DNA of 64,000 bases from Paenibacillus tritici (GCF_013204885.1 NZ_JABMKX010000001.1:353284-417283), one strand, 5' to 3'; shown: positions 8,447 to 18,954, counted from the first letter of the stretch. Notes: a model not told the origin generated them from the letters alone. Program-made: numbers and translations.

Positions 8447-10129
8447 TTACCACTTGCCCTCAACGCGGGCTTTTACCTTGTTAGTCATGAATTCTTCGTA
8501 GCCCTTAGCATCGAGCTTGTTGTATTCGGCCAGGTATTCATTCCAGACCTTTTCAAATTGGCCAGGGGCAGCCAGCACCATGCGAGGATAGTACTTCTGC
8601 TGCAAATCGCCGGCTCTCTGGCTGAATAGCTGCTCAGGGGAGCCCGGTTCTTTCTCAATACTCCAGGCAGGGTACCATGGACGCTCTACCGGCTCGGCAT
8701 AGAAGTCGGAGAAGGTCTTCAGGTTGTAGGCCTTCAGCAGTGTTTTGTCGCCTTCGGTGTAGTTGATGGCTGCAACTTCCGGCTGGTTGAACGGAACATG
8801 GGCATTTCCGTCATCATACACGGAGTTGTCGCCATAACGCGGCCATTCATAATCGAAATAAGCGAAGCCAAATTTACGTTTGAAATCATTGTCGTTGCGG
8901 TTTGTCAGCTGTTCTTCGCTCATCACCATACGGCCTTCAGCGTTCTTAGTATAAGTTTCGCCTTCAATGCCCCACTCTACTAGCTTCTGGTTCTCATCGG
9001 TCAGCAGGTTGTCGAAATACTTGATGATGCGAACCGGGTCCTTCGCGCTGACAGAGATGCCCAGCCCGCGGTTGTTCACGAAGGAAGGAGGATCAACATA
9101 AGCGTCTTTAATGCCTTCGTCAAATACGATAGGAAGGGCAACGTAACGCAGGTCGTCATTACCAGCGGATCTCAGGTTGTTAGTGGCGTCGTTGATCTGC
9201 CAGGAATAGTTGACATATCCAAGTACACGGCCGGAGGTCAGCTTCGCCAGATACTGGTCTTTGTTCGCTGTGAACGTCTCAGGGTCAACCAGACCCTTGC
9301 CGTTCATTTCGTTCAATTTGGCCAGCCAGCGCTTCTCATCTTCGGTTCCTTGATACAGCTTGGCTTCATGAGACTCCATGTCCACCAGGACGCCGCCTTC
9401 ATTCGGATAACCGGCCAGATGCATTGGCTGGTTGGTGATGGTGAAGAATTCACCGGCTGTACCGGCGAAGGTGGCGAAGCCGATAGTGTCTTTGCCATCC
9501 ACCTTAGGGTACTTAGCTTGGTATTTCTCAATCAGGTCAAAGTACTGGTCAAGCGTTTTCACTTCCGGGTAACCGAATTCCTTAAGGACGCGTCTCTGCA
9601 TCCAGAAGGTGCTGCTAGGGTCCGGCGGCGACAAGTATCCGTTTACATTTGCAGTGAAGGGAAGGATATAGATGTTGCCGTCTTCATTGGTGATCTTGTT
9701 CATGTAGTCGCCGTAGACACGCTTGATATTAGGACCATACTTCTCAATCAGATCATTAAGCGGAATGTATGCACCGGCGTCGAGCAGCTTGGCCAGCTCG
9801 CCGACTGGAGAGATGACATCAGGATAGTCGCCTCCGGCAATCATAACACCGGACTTGGTGCTTCCATCGCCAACTACGTATTCCATTTTCCAGTCTACAC
9901 CTGTCTGTTCCTGAAGCTTCTTACCGATGGTGGTATCACTGGCCATGGTATCCTTGTTGGCCCCGAAGCCGAAGTAAGTGAATGTTACCGGTTCTGTGCT
10001 GACTTCGCTGTTTTCTCCGCCGGATGCGCTGTTCTTTTCCCCTGAGTTGCCGTTTGAGCAGCCAACTACAAGGAGTGCCGAAGCCATAACAACAGCCAGT
10101 CCGGTTTGCAACCATTTCTTTGTACGCAT
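8447..10129 (-). CDS. Extracellular solute-binding lipoprotein (LplA type)
   Basis: 560 residues with a lipoprotein signal (lipobox LVVGC, Cys about residue 24) followed by a Ser/Gly/Asn-rich linker, then a group 1 extracellular solute-binding fold; VTFTYFGFGANKD and the AGGDYPDVIS stretch are typical of long LplA-like proteins. It captures an oligosaccharide outside the membrane for the LplB/LplC-type permeases encoded downstream. Its promoter region contains a cre-like site (10179-10192). The YesM/YesN pair encoded just upstream is its probable regulator. Confidence 0.92.
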   Translation of the reverse strand: MRTKKWLQTGLAVVMASALLVVGCSNGNSGEKNSASGGENSEVSTEPVTFTYFGFGANKDTMASDTTIGKKLQEQTGVDWKMEYVVGDGSTKSGVMIAGGDYPDVISPVGELAKLLDAGAYIPLNDLIEKYGPNIKRVYGDYMNKITNEDGNIYILPFTANVNGYLSPPDPSSTFWMQRRVLKEFGYPEVKTLDQYFDLIEKYQAKYPKVDGKDTIGFATFAGTAGEFFTITNQPMHLAGYPNEGGVLVDMESHEAKLYQGTEDEKRWLAKLNEMNGKGLVDPETFTANKDQYLAKLTSGRVLGYVNYSWQINDATNNLRSAGNDDLRYVALPIVFDEGIKDAYVDPPSFVNNRGLGISVSAKDPVRIIKYFDNLLTDENQKLVEWGIEGETYTKNAEGRMVMSEEQLTNRNDNDFKRKFGFAYFDYEWPRYGDNSVYDDGNAHVPFNQPEVAAINYTEGDKTLLKAYNLKTFSDFYAEPVERPWYPAWSIEKEPGSPEQLFSQRAGDLQQKYYPRMVLAAPGQFEKVWNEYLAEYNKLDAKGYEEFMTNKVKARVEGKW

Positions 10130-10178
10130 TTCATATCCCCTTTCTTTACTTTGTGCTATTGAACATCCTCATTATAAA

Positions 10179-10192
10179 AGAAAGCGTTTAAC
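10179..10192 (-). promoter_or_regulatory. cre-like site (CcpA) upstream of the sugar-binding protein
   Basis: AGAAAGCGTTTAAC has the AAGCGTTT core of catabolite-responsive elements but misses several consensus flank positions. It lies about 50 bp upstream of the LplA-type start, where carbon catabolite repression would make sense. Confidence 0.35.
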
Positions 10193-10244
10193 TTTGTTAC
10201 AGGGCAAACCTTAGATCAGTCTTTGAATAATTAAGAAACAGGCT

Positions 10245-11987
10245 TTATTTATTATGGAGCGGCAGCCTGAGCATGATGCGTGTTCCCGCTCCAGGCTCGC
10301 TGGTGATAGTGAAGGTGAAGGATTCGCCGTAGTATATTCTCAGCCGTGTAATCACATTTTTCATACCGATGGAGTCTCCCATAGCCGAAGTGTCCTCGAA
10401 GTAATGCTGAAGCTCCCGGATTTTCTCCTGATCCATTCCCACGCCATTATCCGCGATAACGAACACGATCTGACCGTTCTCCTGGGCGATCTGAATGTTG
10501 ATATAGCCGATCCCGGGGATATTCTCAATGCCATGAATACTGGCGTTCTCCACATAAGGCAGGAAGGCCATCTTCGGAATCTCGATGCCCAGCAAGGACT
10601 GGTCCACCTCGATGTGATATTCAAGCTTGTTGTCGAAGCGGTATTTCTGAATCTCCAGGAAGCTTTCGATCAACTCAAGCTCCTCGCGGATCGTAACGAA
10701 GCTGCTCTTCCACATGATTGATTTGCGGAAGATCTTCGCCATGTTCTGGATCGTCCGGGCCGTCTGGGTCTCGCCCTTCATCATACTCCGCATCCGGATG
10801 GTCTCCAGTGCATTGAACAGGAAGTGGGGATTAATCTGGCTGTGCAGCGCATGAAGCTGAGCCTGCCGCTGCCGCAGCTCCAGCTCCTTCTTCTGAATCT
10901 CCGCTACATACACATCATTGATCAGATTCTCGATCCGTTTGCTCATCCGGTTGAATTCTACCGTAAGCTCACCGATCTCATCCCGCTCCAGGTGATAGGG
11001 TATCAGACCGAAATTTTTGTCCTTTACGGACTTCATGTGCTTCAGGATGTTTTTGATACGTGTGTGGATCGAACGGGACATGATCACGATCACTAGGGTA
11101 GGCACAAGGAAGTTAATCCCGGCAAACCACAGGATAAATTGGCCCGATTGTCTGACATCGGACAGAATGAGCGCTTCATCCAGCACGCCGTAGACGGACC
11201 ATCCGCTCAAATAACGGTTGTTCTGGTAGGTCTTGCCGATTACGATGGCCTGCTTCGGCTTCGGAATCTCATTTGTGGTCAGGGCTTGTCCTGCAGCAAC
11301 CAGCTTGCTGGGCGTACCGCTGGAGAGACGGCCGAAGCGCGCTTGGCCGGAAGGGTCGAGAATATAGAAATCCCCGCTGAAGCTGGATAAGTCCAGAATC
11401 TGCCGGATATAATTCATATTCAGATCAATTTTGAATACATGCTCATAGGTCTCAAGCCGGCGGTCTGTAAGTCTTTGGATGATACTGATACTGTCTGGCG
11501 TAACGTAGAGATGGGGATGTGTATTGCTGAATTGACTGATCTGTTTATACCAGTCCTGATTCCGCATCTCATCCTCAAGTTGTATGATATGTCCCGAGGA
11601 CAGAACGGTCGGATTGTCCGTCATAATGACAGAGGAGCTCATGATTTTATTCTCCTTGTCGGTGCGGTTGAACAGATTCGAGATGGCATTCAGCGACTCC
11701 ACATAACGGTCCGTGGACGCATAGGTCGTGTTCAGATGTTGGGTGAGCTGCCTGTCAATGGAGTAGAGGTAGGAGATGCCTGCTGCATCTTCAATAACTG
11801 TCCTCAGCTCGGCTTGTAACAGAGTCATCGCCTGCTCGGCATCCGCGGTCTTCTGATTCTTGATATTGGCAGTGGTTACCCGGTAGAACATCACATTGGT
11901 CAGGATGATTGGAATGAACACGCATACAATGTAGATGACGATCAGCTTGCTTCTAAGCTTCATATGATTCAGACGAAAGTTGAACAC
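10245..11987 (-). CDS. YesM-type sensor histidine kinase
   Basis: 580 residues. TM1 near residues 13-35, an extracellular Cache-like sensor up to about 285, TM2 near 286-303, a HAMP segment, then the His_kinase domain (PF06580) with the phospho-acceptor in SQINPHFLFNALE (His about 388) and a HATPase_c domain with DNGVGM. This architecture is the YesM/LytS-like family that pairs with YesN regulators. It lies 18 bp after yesN on the same strand and 115 bp before the sugar-binding protein gene, so it probably senses an extracellular sugar or cell-wall polymer fragment. Confidence 0.93.
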   Translation of the reverse strand: MFNFRLNHMKLRSKLIVIYIVCVFIPIILTNVMFYRVTTANIKNQKTADAEQAMTLLQAELRTVIEDAAGISYLYSIDRQLTQHLNTTYASTDRYVESLNAISNLFNRTDKENKIMSSSVIMTDNPTVLSSGHIIQLEDEMRNQDWYKQISQFSNTHPHLYVTPDSISIIQRLTDRRLETYEHVFKIDLNMNYIRQILDLSSFSGDFYILDPSGQARFGRLSSGTPSKLVAAGQALTTNEIPKPKQAIVIGKTYQNNRYLSGWSVYGVLDEALILSDVRQSGQFILWFAGINFLVPTLVIVIMSRSIHTRIKNILKHMKSVKDKNFGLIPYHLERDEIGELTVEFNRMSKRIENLINDVYVAEIQKKELELRQRQAQLHALHSQINPHFLFNALETIRMRSMMKGETQTARTIQNMAKIFRKSIMWKSSFVTIREELELIESFLEIQKYRFDNKLEYHIEVDQSLLGIEIPKMAFLPYVENASIHGIENIPGIGYINIQIAQENGQIVFVIADNGVGMDQEKIRELQHYFEDTSAMGDSIGMKNVITRLRIYYGESFTFTITSEPGAGTRIMLRLPLHNK

Positions 11988-12005
11988 GGAAGGGAGCCTC
12001 CTTAT

Positions 12006-13568
12006 TTATTGCCCGATCATCAGATTGCGGTAATCGGTAGGCGTCATATTCTCAAGCTTTTCGAACTGGGTGGCGAAATAATCAGCATTCTGGAAGCCGA
12101 CCAGCTCAGCAATTTCGTACATCCGTTTCTTGGTCTGGCGCAGCAGGCGTTTCGCTTCCTCAATCCGCAGCGTCAGCAGGTATTCATTGAAATACACTCC
12201 GTAGGTTTTGCGGAATAACTGCCCGAGGTAGACCGGATTCATGTCGAAATCGGAAGCAATCCCCTTCAGGTAGATGTTTTCCCGGTAATGACCGTCGATG
12301 TATTTTTTTATTTTTTCAATATTTCCTTCGCTTTTGCCGCCGCGTTTCTCTGCGATATATTCAGCGGCCTCACCGATAAAAAGCTGAAAAACCTGCTTCA
12401 GCTGATGCAGATTACGGTACTTAAGCGGCCAGTGGAGCAGCTCCGTCATCCATTGCAGCGTGTTCTCATCGCCTTCAAGCTGGCGGATAATGTTGATGAT
12501 GGCAATCATACTGCGCCGGATTGTGTTCGTGACAGCCCCCGGTGCGAAGTGGCGTTCCTGAAACAGGGTGAATATGGCGTCAACCACCGTGCTGTAGCCT
12601 ACGGCGTTATTGGCTTCCACCTCATAGATGAGCTTGCTGTGCAGCCCTTCATCAATATCAAAGTAATATAAAGGCAGCTCAAGCAGCTCGTCCGCCATAT
12701 AAATGCCTTGGAAACCGGCGGCAAACCGGTAATTCAGGCATTTCTCGGCACTGGCGCCGGACACAACAATCTGCTTCAGATGACTTACCTTATGGCCTAT
12801 AAAGAAAGCCAGGGTGGTTCCAGCCTCCCGCTCCAGTGTATCCAGCAGGTTGCTATAGCTGCTCCGTTCCCCGCGATTCCGCTCATCCATCCACAGCTCA
12901 GGCACGATAATGCCGTATTGGTTATTCGTGCGCACATGAAGGAGCAGCGTCTGTACCTCCTGCCGGAAATAATGCTGCAGCGAGGTCTTCAGAGCAGGCA
13001 TATAATCCATTTCGCCGGGTGGAAGCTGGTCCTGGACTTCAGCAATGACATACGTATAGGAAGAGGAGAGCGGTAGCTCCAGCGCATAGGCAATCCGTTC
13101 CATGACCTGATCATCGGGCTGCGTCTGCAGCAGGCTTTCGATGACCGTTTCAACCAGCGGCTTTTCCTTAGTGATGGAGAGGAGCTGCTTCTGATTCAGC
13201 GTACGGGTGATCTTGTTCAGGGCGGCGGTAAGTTCCTGTTCGTCAACCGGCTTGAGGATGTAGTCGGAGACATTGTAACGGAAGGCTTGCTGGGCATAAG
13301 AGAAATCAGCGTATCCGCTTAGAATAATAAATATCGGCTGCTGCTTAAGCTCCGTCTTCACCTTCTGGATCAGACCCAGACCATCCAGCACAGGCATGCG
13401 GATATCGGCAATGACCAGCTCCGGGTTCAATTGTTCAATCAGGGTAAGCGCTTGCTCCCCGTTCTCGGCTTCCCCGCAAATTTCGAATTGCAGCGAGCAC
13501 TCATTCAATATCTTGATTAAGCCCTTCCGCACAAAAATTTCATCATCTACAATCAGCACTTTATACAA
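12006..13568 (-). CDS. YesN-type response regulator with AraC DNA-binding domain
   Basis: 520 residues. An N-terminal receiver domain has the acidic pair VDDE, phospho-acceptor Asp55 in VIADIRMPV and the conserved Lys in YILKPVDE. A long unassigned middle region follows, then a C-terminal AraC double helix-turn-helix (IYLKGIASDFDMNPVYLGQ, MYEIAELVGFQNADYFATQF). It is first in the transcript, followed by its kinase. It probably activates the LplA/B/C transporter genes downstream. Confidence 0.93.
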   Translation of the reverse strand: MYKVLIVDDEIFVRKGLIKILNECSLQFEICGEAENGEQALTLIEQLNPELVIADIRMPVLDGLGLIQKVKTELKQQPIFIILSGYADFSYAQQAFRYNVSDYILKPVDEQELTAALNKITRTLNQKQLLSITKEKPLVETVIESLLQTQPDDQVMERIAYALELPLSSSYTYVIAEVQDQLPPGEMDYMPALKTSLQHYFRQEVQTLLLHVRTNNQYGIIVPELWMDERNRGERSSYSNLLDTLEREAGTTLAFFIGHKVSHLKQIVVSGASAEKCLNYRFAAGFQGIYMADELLELPLYYFDIDEGLHSKLIYEVEANNAVGYSTVVDAIFTLFQERHFAPGAVTNTIRRSMIAIINIIRQLEGDENTLQWMTELLHWPLKYRNLHQLKQVFQLFIGEAAEYIAEKRGGKSEGNIEKIKKYIDGHYRENIYLKGIASDFDMNPVYLGQLFRKTYGVYFNEYLLTLRIEEAKRLLRQTKKRMYEIAELVGFQNADYFATQFEKLENMTPTDYRNLMIGQ

Positions 13569-13928
13569 TATATTTCCTCCTTCGGGTTATTCTGGCTGAA
13601 AGTGAGCTATACCAAGGTTAAGCTGTAGTGAAATCATTATAAGCAATGTTTAGTCAGAAGTTAACTGCCGATGTTAAAATCTCCAACGAAAGACAAGATA
13701 CTTAAGCTCGTATAGGGCTGTAAATGGGAGCATATGACCGTACTTTTACGAACCGGCAGGCTGAGTCCGGGTCTTCTGCGCTCAGCACTGCTCACTCCGT
13801 ATGAGGCATGATGCTCCCCGTTGGGGTCTGCGCGGCTTTGCCGTATAATAATAAACATTACGCCGGACGTAATCATCTGCGCTTCACCACCCGGCATTTG
13901 AAATCAAGCATCAGGAAGGGAATGAAGA
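13569..13928. other. 360-bp intergenic region between yesN and a small gene
   Basis: No convincing gene. It must contain the minus-strand promoter of yesN. A plus-strand promoter is visible near its right end (13821-13849). Short reading frames here have no ribosome site and no recognisable product. Confidence 0.5.
13821..13849 (+). promoter_or_regulatory. Sigma-A-like promoter for the small gene at 13929
   Basis: A perfect -10 TATAAT (13844-13849) lies exactly 17 bp after TTGGGG (13821-13826), a weak -35. A transcript would start about 75 bp ahead of the small ORF. Confidence 0.45.
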
Positions 13929-14183
13929 TTGTTGACTTATACGAAACTGTTGGAACGAAAAGGCGAAATTCTCAAGAAAACCATGGAAACCTGGATAATG
14001 AAAGAGAATCGTGACGGCCTGGACCGTCAAGAAGCCCATATCTACAGGAATATGGTCAAGGAGCTTCATCAGAATGAGCAGGAACTCCATGTGGCACGTG
14101 TGGAAGAACTGGATCAGACGCCGGATTCCGGGGCGGATGGAGCAGACTCTACTCCGCGCGAGCGTATATCGCAGAGTGTGTGA
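13929..14183 (+). CDS. Small charged hypothetical protein
   Basis: 84 residues from TTG 13929 (TTG 13932 is an alternative) after AGGAAGGG. The product is hydrophilic, rich in Glu/Lys/Gln and probably alpha-helical (KNRD...HIYRNMVKELHQNEQEL), with an acidic tail. I do not recognise a family. Support comes from the ribosome site, the upstream promoter and a strong terminator 40 bp downstream. It may be a small cytoplasmic, possibly spore-related protein; no function is proposed. Confidence 0.55.
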   Translation: MLTYTKLLERKGEILKKTMETWIMKENRDGLDRQEAHIYRNMVKELHQNEQELHVARVEELDQTPDSGADGADSTPRERISQSV

Positions 14184-14222
14184 GCTAAGCAGCCTTTGAG
14201 ACACTGATAACTAATAAAATGG

Positions 14223-14268
14223 AAAAAGCCGCCCGGCTTCGCTTGATGCGAAGGAAGGGCGGCTTTTG
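14223..14268. terminator. Strong bidirectional terminator
   Basis: A perfect 11-bp stem (AAAAGCCGCCC with GGGCGGCTTTT) has an inner CTTCGC/GCGAAG stem. It separates the small plus-strand gene from the convergent FGE-like gene. Confidence 0.85.
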
Positions 14269-14304
14269 GACGTCTTAGTGAGGACGTCTCATTAACTATT
14301 ACTT

Positions 14305-15204
14305 CTACAGCCTGATCACCCGCCGGTACACCAGGCAATCCATCAGCTCTGGCCAATCCAGCTCGCTCTCATAAGGATCGCGGAAAGCGGTCGCAGTTGG
14401 GAGATACCCGGTGGCAACGCCAAGTCCGCCGTGCAGATTGCAGCCGCCGTCGCCGCCTTTGCCAGTTATACCGTCCGGTGTCAGGACCAGCTCTTTCTTA
14501 TAAGGGTCGCCGGGGAAGCAGAGGCCAAGCGCGTTCGGCAGCTCTAGCGGATACGGGTCCTCAGCATTAGCCTCCCCTGAACCCGACACATGCCTGAGGC
14601 GCATGGATTCGTCAATCTCCTCGCCCCACGGAAATAATGTCCGGGCACCCGCGCTGTACAGATATTCCCATTCGTCCTCGCTTGGCAGGCTGAATCCCTC
14701 TGGCAGCTCCGATTCCACCCATTCTTCGAACGTCTCACTATCGTCGAACAGATACAGGATGATCTGTCCGCCGTCCCGTTCAAGACGGAAATACTGGGAG
14801 TATTCATAGCTGGTGTGCGGAGCCTGACGGAACTCCTCTATGGCTTCGAGAATATCCCCGTCTTCTTCAGGGTCCAGCCCTTCAACCGCATACTCATACC
14901 AGCCTGCCGAGATGGGGGGACGCTGCACCAGCATCGGATGGATCACGGCTTCGCGAAGCGGGGACATCGGGGCATGGGAATGAGCCTCTGCCCGGCCCAG
15001 GGTCACCGAGTCACCCGGCACGAACACATATTCACTGCCCTCATACAAGAAGATCCCAGTTTCCAAAGACTGGCCGTAACGTTCGAACCTTTCTAACCGC
15101 AGCCACTCGAAGCCAGCGGGTAGCTGGTTAAGCACTTCCTGCATCGCATGAATTTTCTCTTTAACTGTTAATTGTCCCCATGCGGCACGGTCCCATGCTA
15201 CCAT
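14305..15204 (-). CDS. FGE/SUMF1-fold protein, divergent
   Basis: About 299 residues from ATG 15204, chosen because GGAGGAG lies 8 bases upstream; the frame extends to 15312 without such a site. The second half has the formylglycine-generating-enzyme signature LPSEDEWEYLYSAGA followed by FPWGEE and a PNALGL segment. This fold is shared by sulfatase-maturation enzymes, EgtB-type sulfoxide synthases and many binding proteins. The usual GN-x-WEW and RGGSW blocks are not evident, and only isolated cysteines are present near the C-terminus, so enzyme activity is doubtful. It is encoded alone between two terminators. Confidence 0.65.
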   Translation of the reverse strand: MVAWDRAAWGQLTVKEKIHAMQEVLNQLPAGFEWLRLERFERYGQSLETGIFLYEGSEYVFVPGDSVTLGRAEAHSHAPMSPLREAVIHPMLVQRPPISAGWYEYAVEGLDPEEDGDILEAIEEFRQAPHTSYEYSQYFRLERDGGQIILYLFDDSETFEEWVESELPEGFSLPSEDEWEYLYSAGARTLFPWGEEIDESMRLRHVSGSGEANAEDPYPLELPNALGLCFPGDPYKKELVLTPDGITGKGGDGGCNLHGGLGVATGYLPTATAFRDPYESELDWPELMDCLVYRRVIRL

Positions 15205-15395
15205 GTCATCTTCTCCTCCCGGGAATTCGGCATTGTCAGCCTGTTTACTGTCATTGTAATGGACAGCCCGGGTTACTGGCAAACCAGCCGGGTATGCTGC
15301 TGCTCTATCCATTTATTACCCTGTCCTTATGGTCTGCGTGATCATATAATAATTCAGATTGGAACATTAATACATAGCAAAAGAGGGATAGGATT

Positions 15396-16679
15396 ATGTT
15401 ATCAAAACGCTTCAAGTTTTTCACTGCTGCATTTGCTCTGTTACTGGCTGCACAGGTGCTGGTTCCAGGGCGCTCGTCGGCTGCCGGGAAGGTCATTGAA
15501 CAGTTGCCTACGCCGGAATGGAGCTATACGTTGCCGGATGGTCTTAGCTTCTGGGGCACTATAGACACCCTACAGAGCAATAAGCGGATGTTCATTCCGC
15601 TGCTTAAGACCGTAACCGTATCTCCTTCCAAGAAGAAGACTTCCGGCATGTTGTACGCATCCATTGACCGCATACAAGGTTCTGCCAACTGGGTATATGA
15701 CTATTCGGACATGGCCAACGACCAGCCTTTTACTGCTCATGGTTTGTATTCTGTCAGTAACGGCTACACCTATGTCTACAAAAAGAAAGGCGGTATTCCC
15801 TACGATCTCACCGCTGTCGATCCGAACGGCAAACGGAAATGGACCAAAACGATAACGGATTCCTACTCGCCGCTGTTGCTGGATAACGGAAATATTAGTA
15901 TTCGGTCCGGACTAAGTGTCAACACAAAAACTATTGCTTTTACCGAATACAATCAGGACGGGAAGCAGGTAAGCAAGCTTAAGCTGACCGGCAAATGGGC
16001 CACAGGGATACTGGAGCTGCTTCCGAACGGGTACGTCGTGCATACACTGCTGGATAAACAAAACAAGGTCCTTGGGATCAACGTATACCGCAGTCTAACT
16101 GCGTTGACAACACCGCTGGCTACATACACTGTTCCCAAAACAGTGACCAACCCCTATTTCCAGGTGCATCTGCTTCGCGGCGGGTCGTTCCTGATTCAGA
16201 TGAGCAGCGCGGATACCTGGCTGTTACTCGGCTATGACGCAAACGGCGCCAAGAAGTGGGTGCGTACCTTGAACAAAGCGGATCACATCAATACGACAGG
16301 CAACAACTACCTGATTAAGAGCGACAACGTCTACAGACTGTACAGCAAAGACAACCAATTGCTTGGTAAGCAGCAGATCGGTGAAGCCGGGGACCGCGAA
16401 TGGTACTACAGGATAACGCCATCGGGCGAGATTACGGTCGAGAAGCAGTACCAATGGCAGGAGCGTCCGGCTGTGATTGATCCTGAGACCTTTGAGGGAG
16501 ATATAGCGAAGGAAGATTTCTATGTGCTTGACCCGGCGAACCTGCAGATCAAATATCATCTCTCCACAAGCTGGCATGACTACGAAACCGGGCATAATTA
16601 CATTTATGCAGGAGGCGGGGAGCTGTACATTACGAGGAGCTATGCGCCTAAGACCATAACCAAATATATGTTAAAGTAG
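15396..16679 (+). CDS. Secreted protein with propeller-like repeats
   Basis: 427 residues with an N-terminal signal peptide (FFTAAFALLLAAQVLVPG, cleavage near SSA-AG). The mature part repeats strand-turn-strand units of the type LTAVDPNGKRKWTKTI, FTEYNQDGKQVSKLKL and LLGYDANGAKKWVRTL, as in PQQ/quinoprotein-like beta-propellers. No catalytic residues are recognised. It is probably an extracellular binding or scaffold protein. It is monocistronic and ends at a perfect terminator. Confidence 0.7.
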   Translation: MLSKRFKFFTAAFALLLAAQVLVPGRSSAAGKVIEQLPTPEWSYTLPDGLSFWGTIDTLQSNKRMFIPLLKTVTVSPSKKKTSGMLYASIDRIQGSANWVYDYSDMANDQPFTAHGLYSVSNGYTYVYKKKGGIPYDLTAVDPNGKRKWTKTITDSYSPLLLDNGNISIRSGLSVNTKTIAFTEYNQDGKQVSKLKLTGKWATGILELLPNGYVVHTLLDKQNKVLGINVYRSLTALTTPLATYTVPKTVTNPYFQVHLLRGGSFLIQMSSADTWLLLGYDANGAKKWVRTLNKADHINTTGNNYLIKSDNVYRLYSKDNQLLGKQQIGEAGDREWYYRITPSGEITVEKQYQWQERPAVIDPETFEGDIAKEDFYVLDPANLQIKYHLSTSWHDYETGHNYIYAGGGELYITRSYAPKTITKYMLK

Positions 16680-16709
16680 TACCGAACCGGGCTTAAGCCT
16701 CCGAATGAC

Positions 16710-16751
16710 AAAAACATCGCCAAGTGAGTATCTCTACTTGGCGATGTTTTT
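16710..16751. terminator. Bidirectional terminator with perfect 16-bp stem
   Basis: AAAAACATCGCCAAGT pairs fully with ACTTGGCGATGTTTTT around a 10-base loop. It serves both the secreted-protein gene and the convergent chemoreceptor gene. Confidence 0.92.
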
Positions 16752-16761
16752 GCGTATCCTT

Positions 16762-18822
16762 TTATTCCAGCTTGAACTGCCGCAGTTCTTCCTCCAGCTT
16801 CTGTGAGATTTGGCTCAGCTCTCTGGACAGTTCAGCTACCTGCTCAATACTGCCGAGCTGCTCCTGTGTATTGGCACTGACCTCTTCAGTGGAGGCAGAA
16901 TTCTCCTCAGTCGTCGAAGAGATGATCTCGATCGCCTGCAGAATCTCATCCTTATGCTTGTGGACAATAGAAGTGTTATTGCTGATTTGCAGCATCCGTA
17001 CCTTCAGTTCCTCGAGGTCACTGTTCAGGCTAAAGAAGACCTGCTTGGCATTCTCTACGGATTTGGCATTCTCCTCAGCAATCGTAAGGCCAAGAGTAGT
17101 GTGTTCTACGGATAGGCTTGTTTTTTCCTCAATGGCGCTGACCTTCTTGTGAATTTCCTCGGTAGCCCGAGCTGTCTGCTCGGCAAGCTTACGCACCTCA
17201 CCGGCCACCACGGCAAAACCTCTGCCATGTTCACCTGCCCGGGCAGCTTCAATGGAAGCATTGAGGGCGAGCAAATTGGTCTGGGTGGCAATTTGATTCA
17301 CTGTGCCTACGATGCCCGAAATCTCATGACGGCTCAGATCAATATCCTCAATGAGCGATGACATCGCCTGTGTGGATGTGTGATTGTCTTCTGCGGCTTT
17401 GGAGAGCTGCTCCACCAAGTCCAGACCCGAACTGCTGAGCTGGGCTGAGGTCTGTACCATAGTTCCTACAGCCTGGGCATCACTGGTGATTTCGTTGATT
17501 TGATCCGATAATGCACTAGTTTTGTGAAGGATGCTCTCTGATTCAGCCGACTGGTAATTGGTGGCATTCGCAATTTCATTGATGGCCGTGGCCGTTTCAT
17601 TCATGGTTATGGCTGTTTTCGTAGAAATGGCTTGCAGGTTATGGGAGGACTGGGTAAGCGCCTGAGTAGTGGTATGAATCACCCGGATCATGCCCTGAAT
17701 CTTCTGGACCATGTTAGCCATACCCTGTGCAATTTGCCCGATCTCGTTGCCCGAGCGTTCATCGAATTGAACCGTCAGATCCCCGTCTTCCATCCGCTTG
17801 ATCTTGGCGAGCAGCTTGGGGATGGAGCGTAACAGGTAACGGAGGGTAATGTAAGAGATGATCACGAGCAGAAGGGCAGCAGCGGCGAAACCGCAGATAG
17901 TGATCCAGGTGAAGGATTCTAGCGGGCTAAGTGCCTCTTGCTGCGTAATGGTCAGGCCTACGGACCACCCTGTATCCTTACTGGTGTCATAACCGATATA
18001 CCGTTGTTCACCGTTGTAATGAATTAACTCTACGCCGGCTTCCCCGTTAATCATTTTTTTGCCGATGGCTCCGAGATCTCCTGAGCTGTCCGTGATTTTT
18101 TCCTTCAGCACTTTGGCTTCATCCGGGTGGTACAGAATATCGCCTGACCGGGTGGCCAGAAGGGAGAAGCCGGTGCTTCCCAGAGAATAGCTCTGCATGA
18201 TGGCCGGGATGTCATTGAAGGCAATATCTGCGGCAATGAAGCCGATCAGCTCATTACTCTCACTCCTAATCGGATAGAATATCCCCATAAGCATGGTGCC
18301 GTTGTTGACATCGGCATAGGGTTCTGAATAATACAGACCCTCGGATTCAGAGACGGGCTTGAAGTAAGGGCGTGAGCGGATATCGAAGTCAGACTTGGAG
18401 GCCGCCCCATCATTTTGGAGAAAATATCCCTTCCCGGAGAGACCGGCAACCCAGACATCGGCGAAGGAGGGCTCCGACTTGACAATGGCCGCCAGGGTTG
18501 CTAGTGTTTCTGCGGCATGAGGCGAGGTGGTCAAGTTGTCTGGTGTGGTGCTTTCAATATATTTTTTGAAAATCGTGTTCGTGGACATTTGCTGGACCAG
18601 TGATCCTTTTTCTTTGAACAAAGCATCAAATTGGTTGACAATACCTTGCGTTTTGGTCCTAAGGATTGACTCCTGCTGGTCGACCAGAATAGTTCTGGTA
18701 CTGGAATAAAAGAAAGTACCCAGAATGGAGAAGACGACAAGAATAATGACTAGCAGTACAATGGCCAATGTGTTAGCGATGCTGGATGAGCGGAGTGGCC
18801 GCTTTTTAATTAAATGTGACAT
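16762..18822 (-). CDS. Methyl-accepting chemotaxis protein
   Basis: 686 residues. TM1 about 18-40, an extracellular double-Cache sensor to about 295, TM2 about 300-322, HAMP ([17 protein letters not shown]), then the cytoplasmic coiled-coil signalling domain with the conserved hairpin tip ([19 protein letters not shown]). The Cache domain suggests sensing of amino acids or other small organic ligands. It signals to CheA/CheW at cell poles; those are encoded elsewhere. It is monocistronic. Confidence 0.94.
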   Translation of the reverse strand: MSHLIKKRPLRSSSIANTLAIVLLVIILVVFSILGTFFYSSTRTILVDQQESILRTKTQGIVNQFDALFKEKGSLVQQMSTNTIFKKYIESTTPDNLTTSPHAAETLATLAAIVKSEPSFADVWVAGLSGKGYFLQNDGAASKSDFDIRSRPYFKPVSESEGLYYSEPYADVNNGTMLMGIFYPIRSESNELIGFIAADIAFNDIPAIMQSYSLGSTGFSLLATRSGDILYHPDEAKVLKEKITDSSGDLGAIGKKMINGEAGVELIHYNGEQRYIGYDTSKDTGWSVGLTITQQEALSPLESFTWITICGFAAAALLLVIISYITLRYLLRSIPKLLAKIKRMEDGDLTVQFDERSGNEIGQIAQGMANMVQKIQGMIRVIHTTTQALTQSSHNLQAISTKTAITMNETATAINEIANATNYQSAESESILHKTSALSDQINEITSDAQAVGTMVQTSAQLSSSGLDLVEQLSKAAEDNHTSTQAMSSLIEDIDLSRHEISGIVGTVNQIATQTNLLALNASIEAARAGEHGRGFAVVAGEVRKLAEQTARATEEIHKKVSAIEEKTSLSVEHTTLGLTIAEENAKSVENAKQVFFSLNSDLEELKVRMLQISNNTSIVHKHKDEILQAIEIISSTTEENSASTEEVSANTQEQLGSIEQVAELSRELSQISQKLEEELRQFKLE

Positions 18823-18904
18823 AGGTCATCTCCCAGATGCGTATTAGAGCAAATGCTCTTAGGTAATATGTCGGAATTTTGTCGATATTTCTGTAGAGGA
18901 ACGA

Positions 18905-18938
18905 CAAAAACTCTCCACCTTGTATTAAGATGGAGAGC
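18905..18938 (-). terminator. Terminator of the siderophore cluster
   Basis: Read on the minus strand, CTCTCCATCTT and AAGGTGGAGAG form a stem followed by TTTTTG. It lies 17 bp after the FhuF-like stop. Confidence 0.8.
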
Positions 18939-18954
18939 TTAGGCTTTATCTTGG

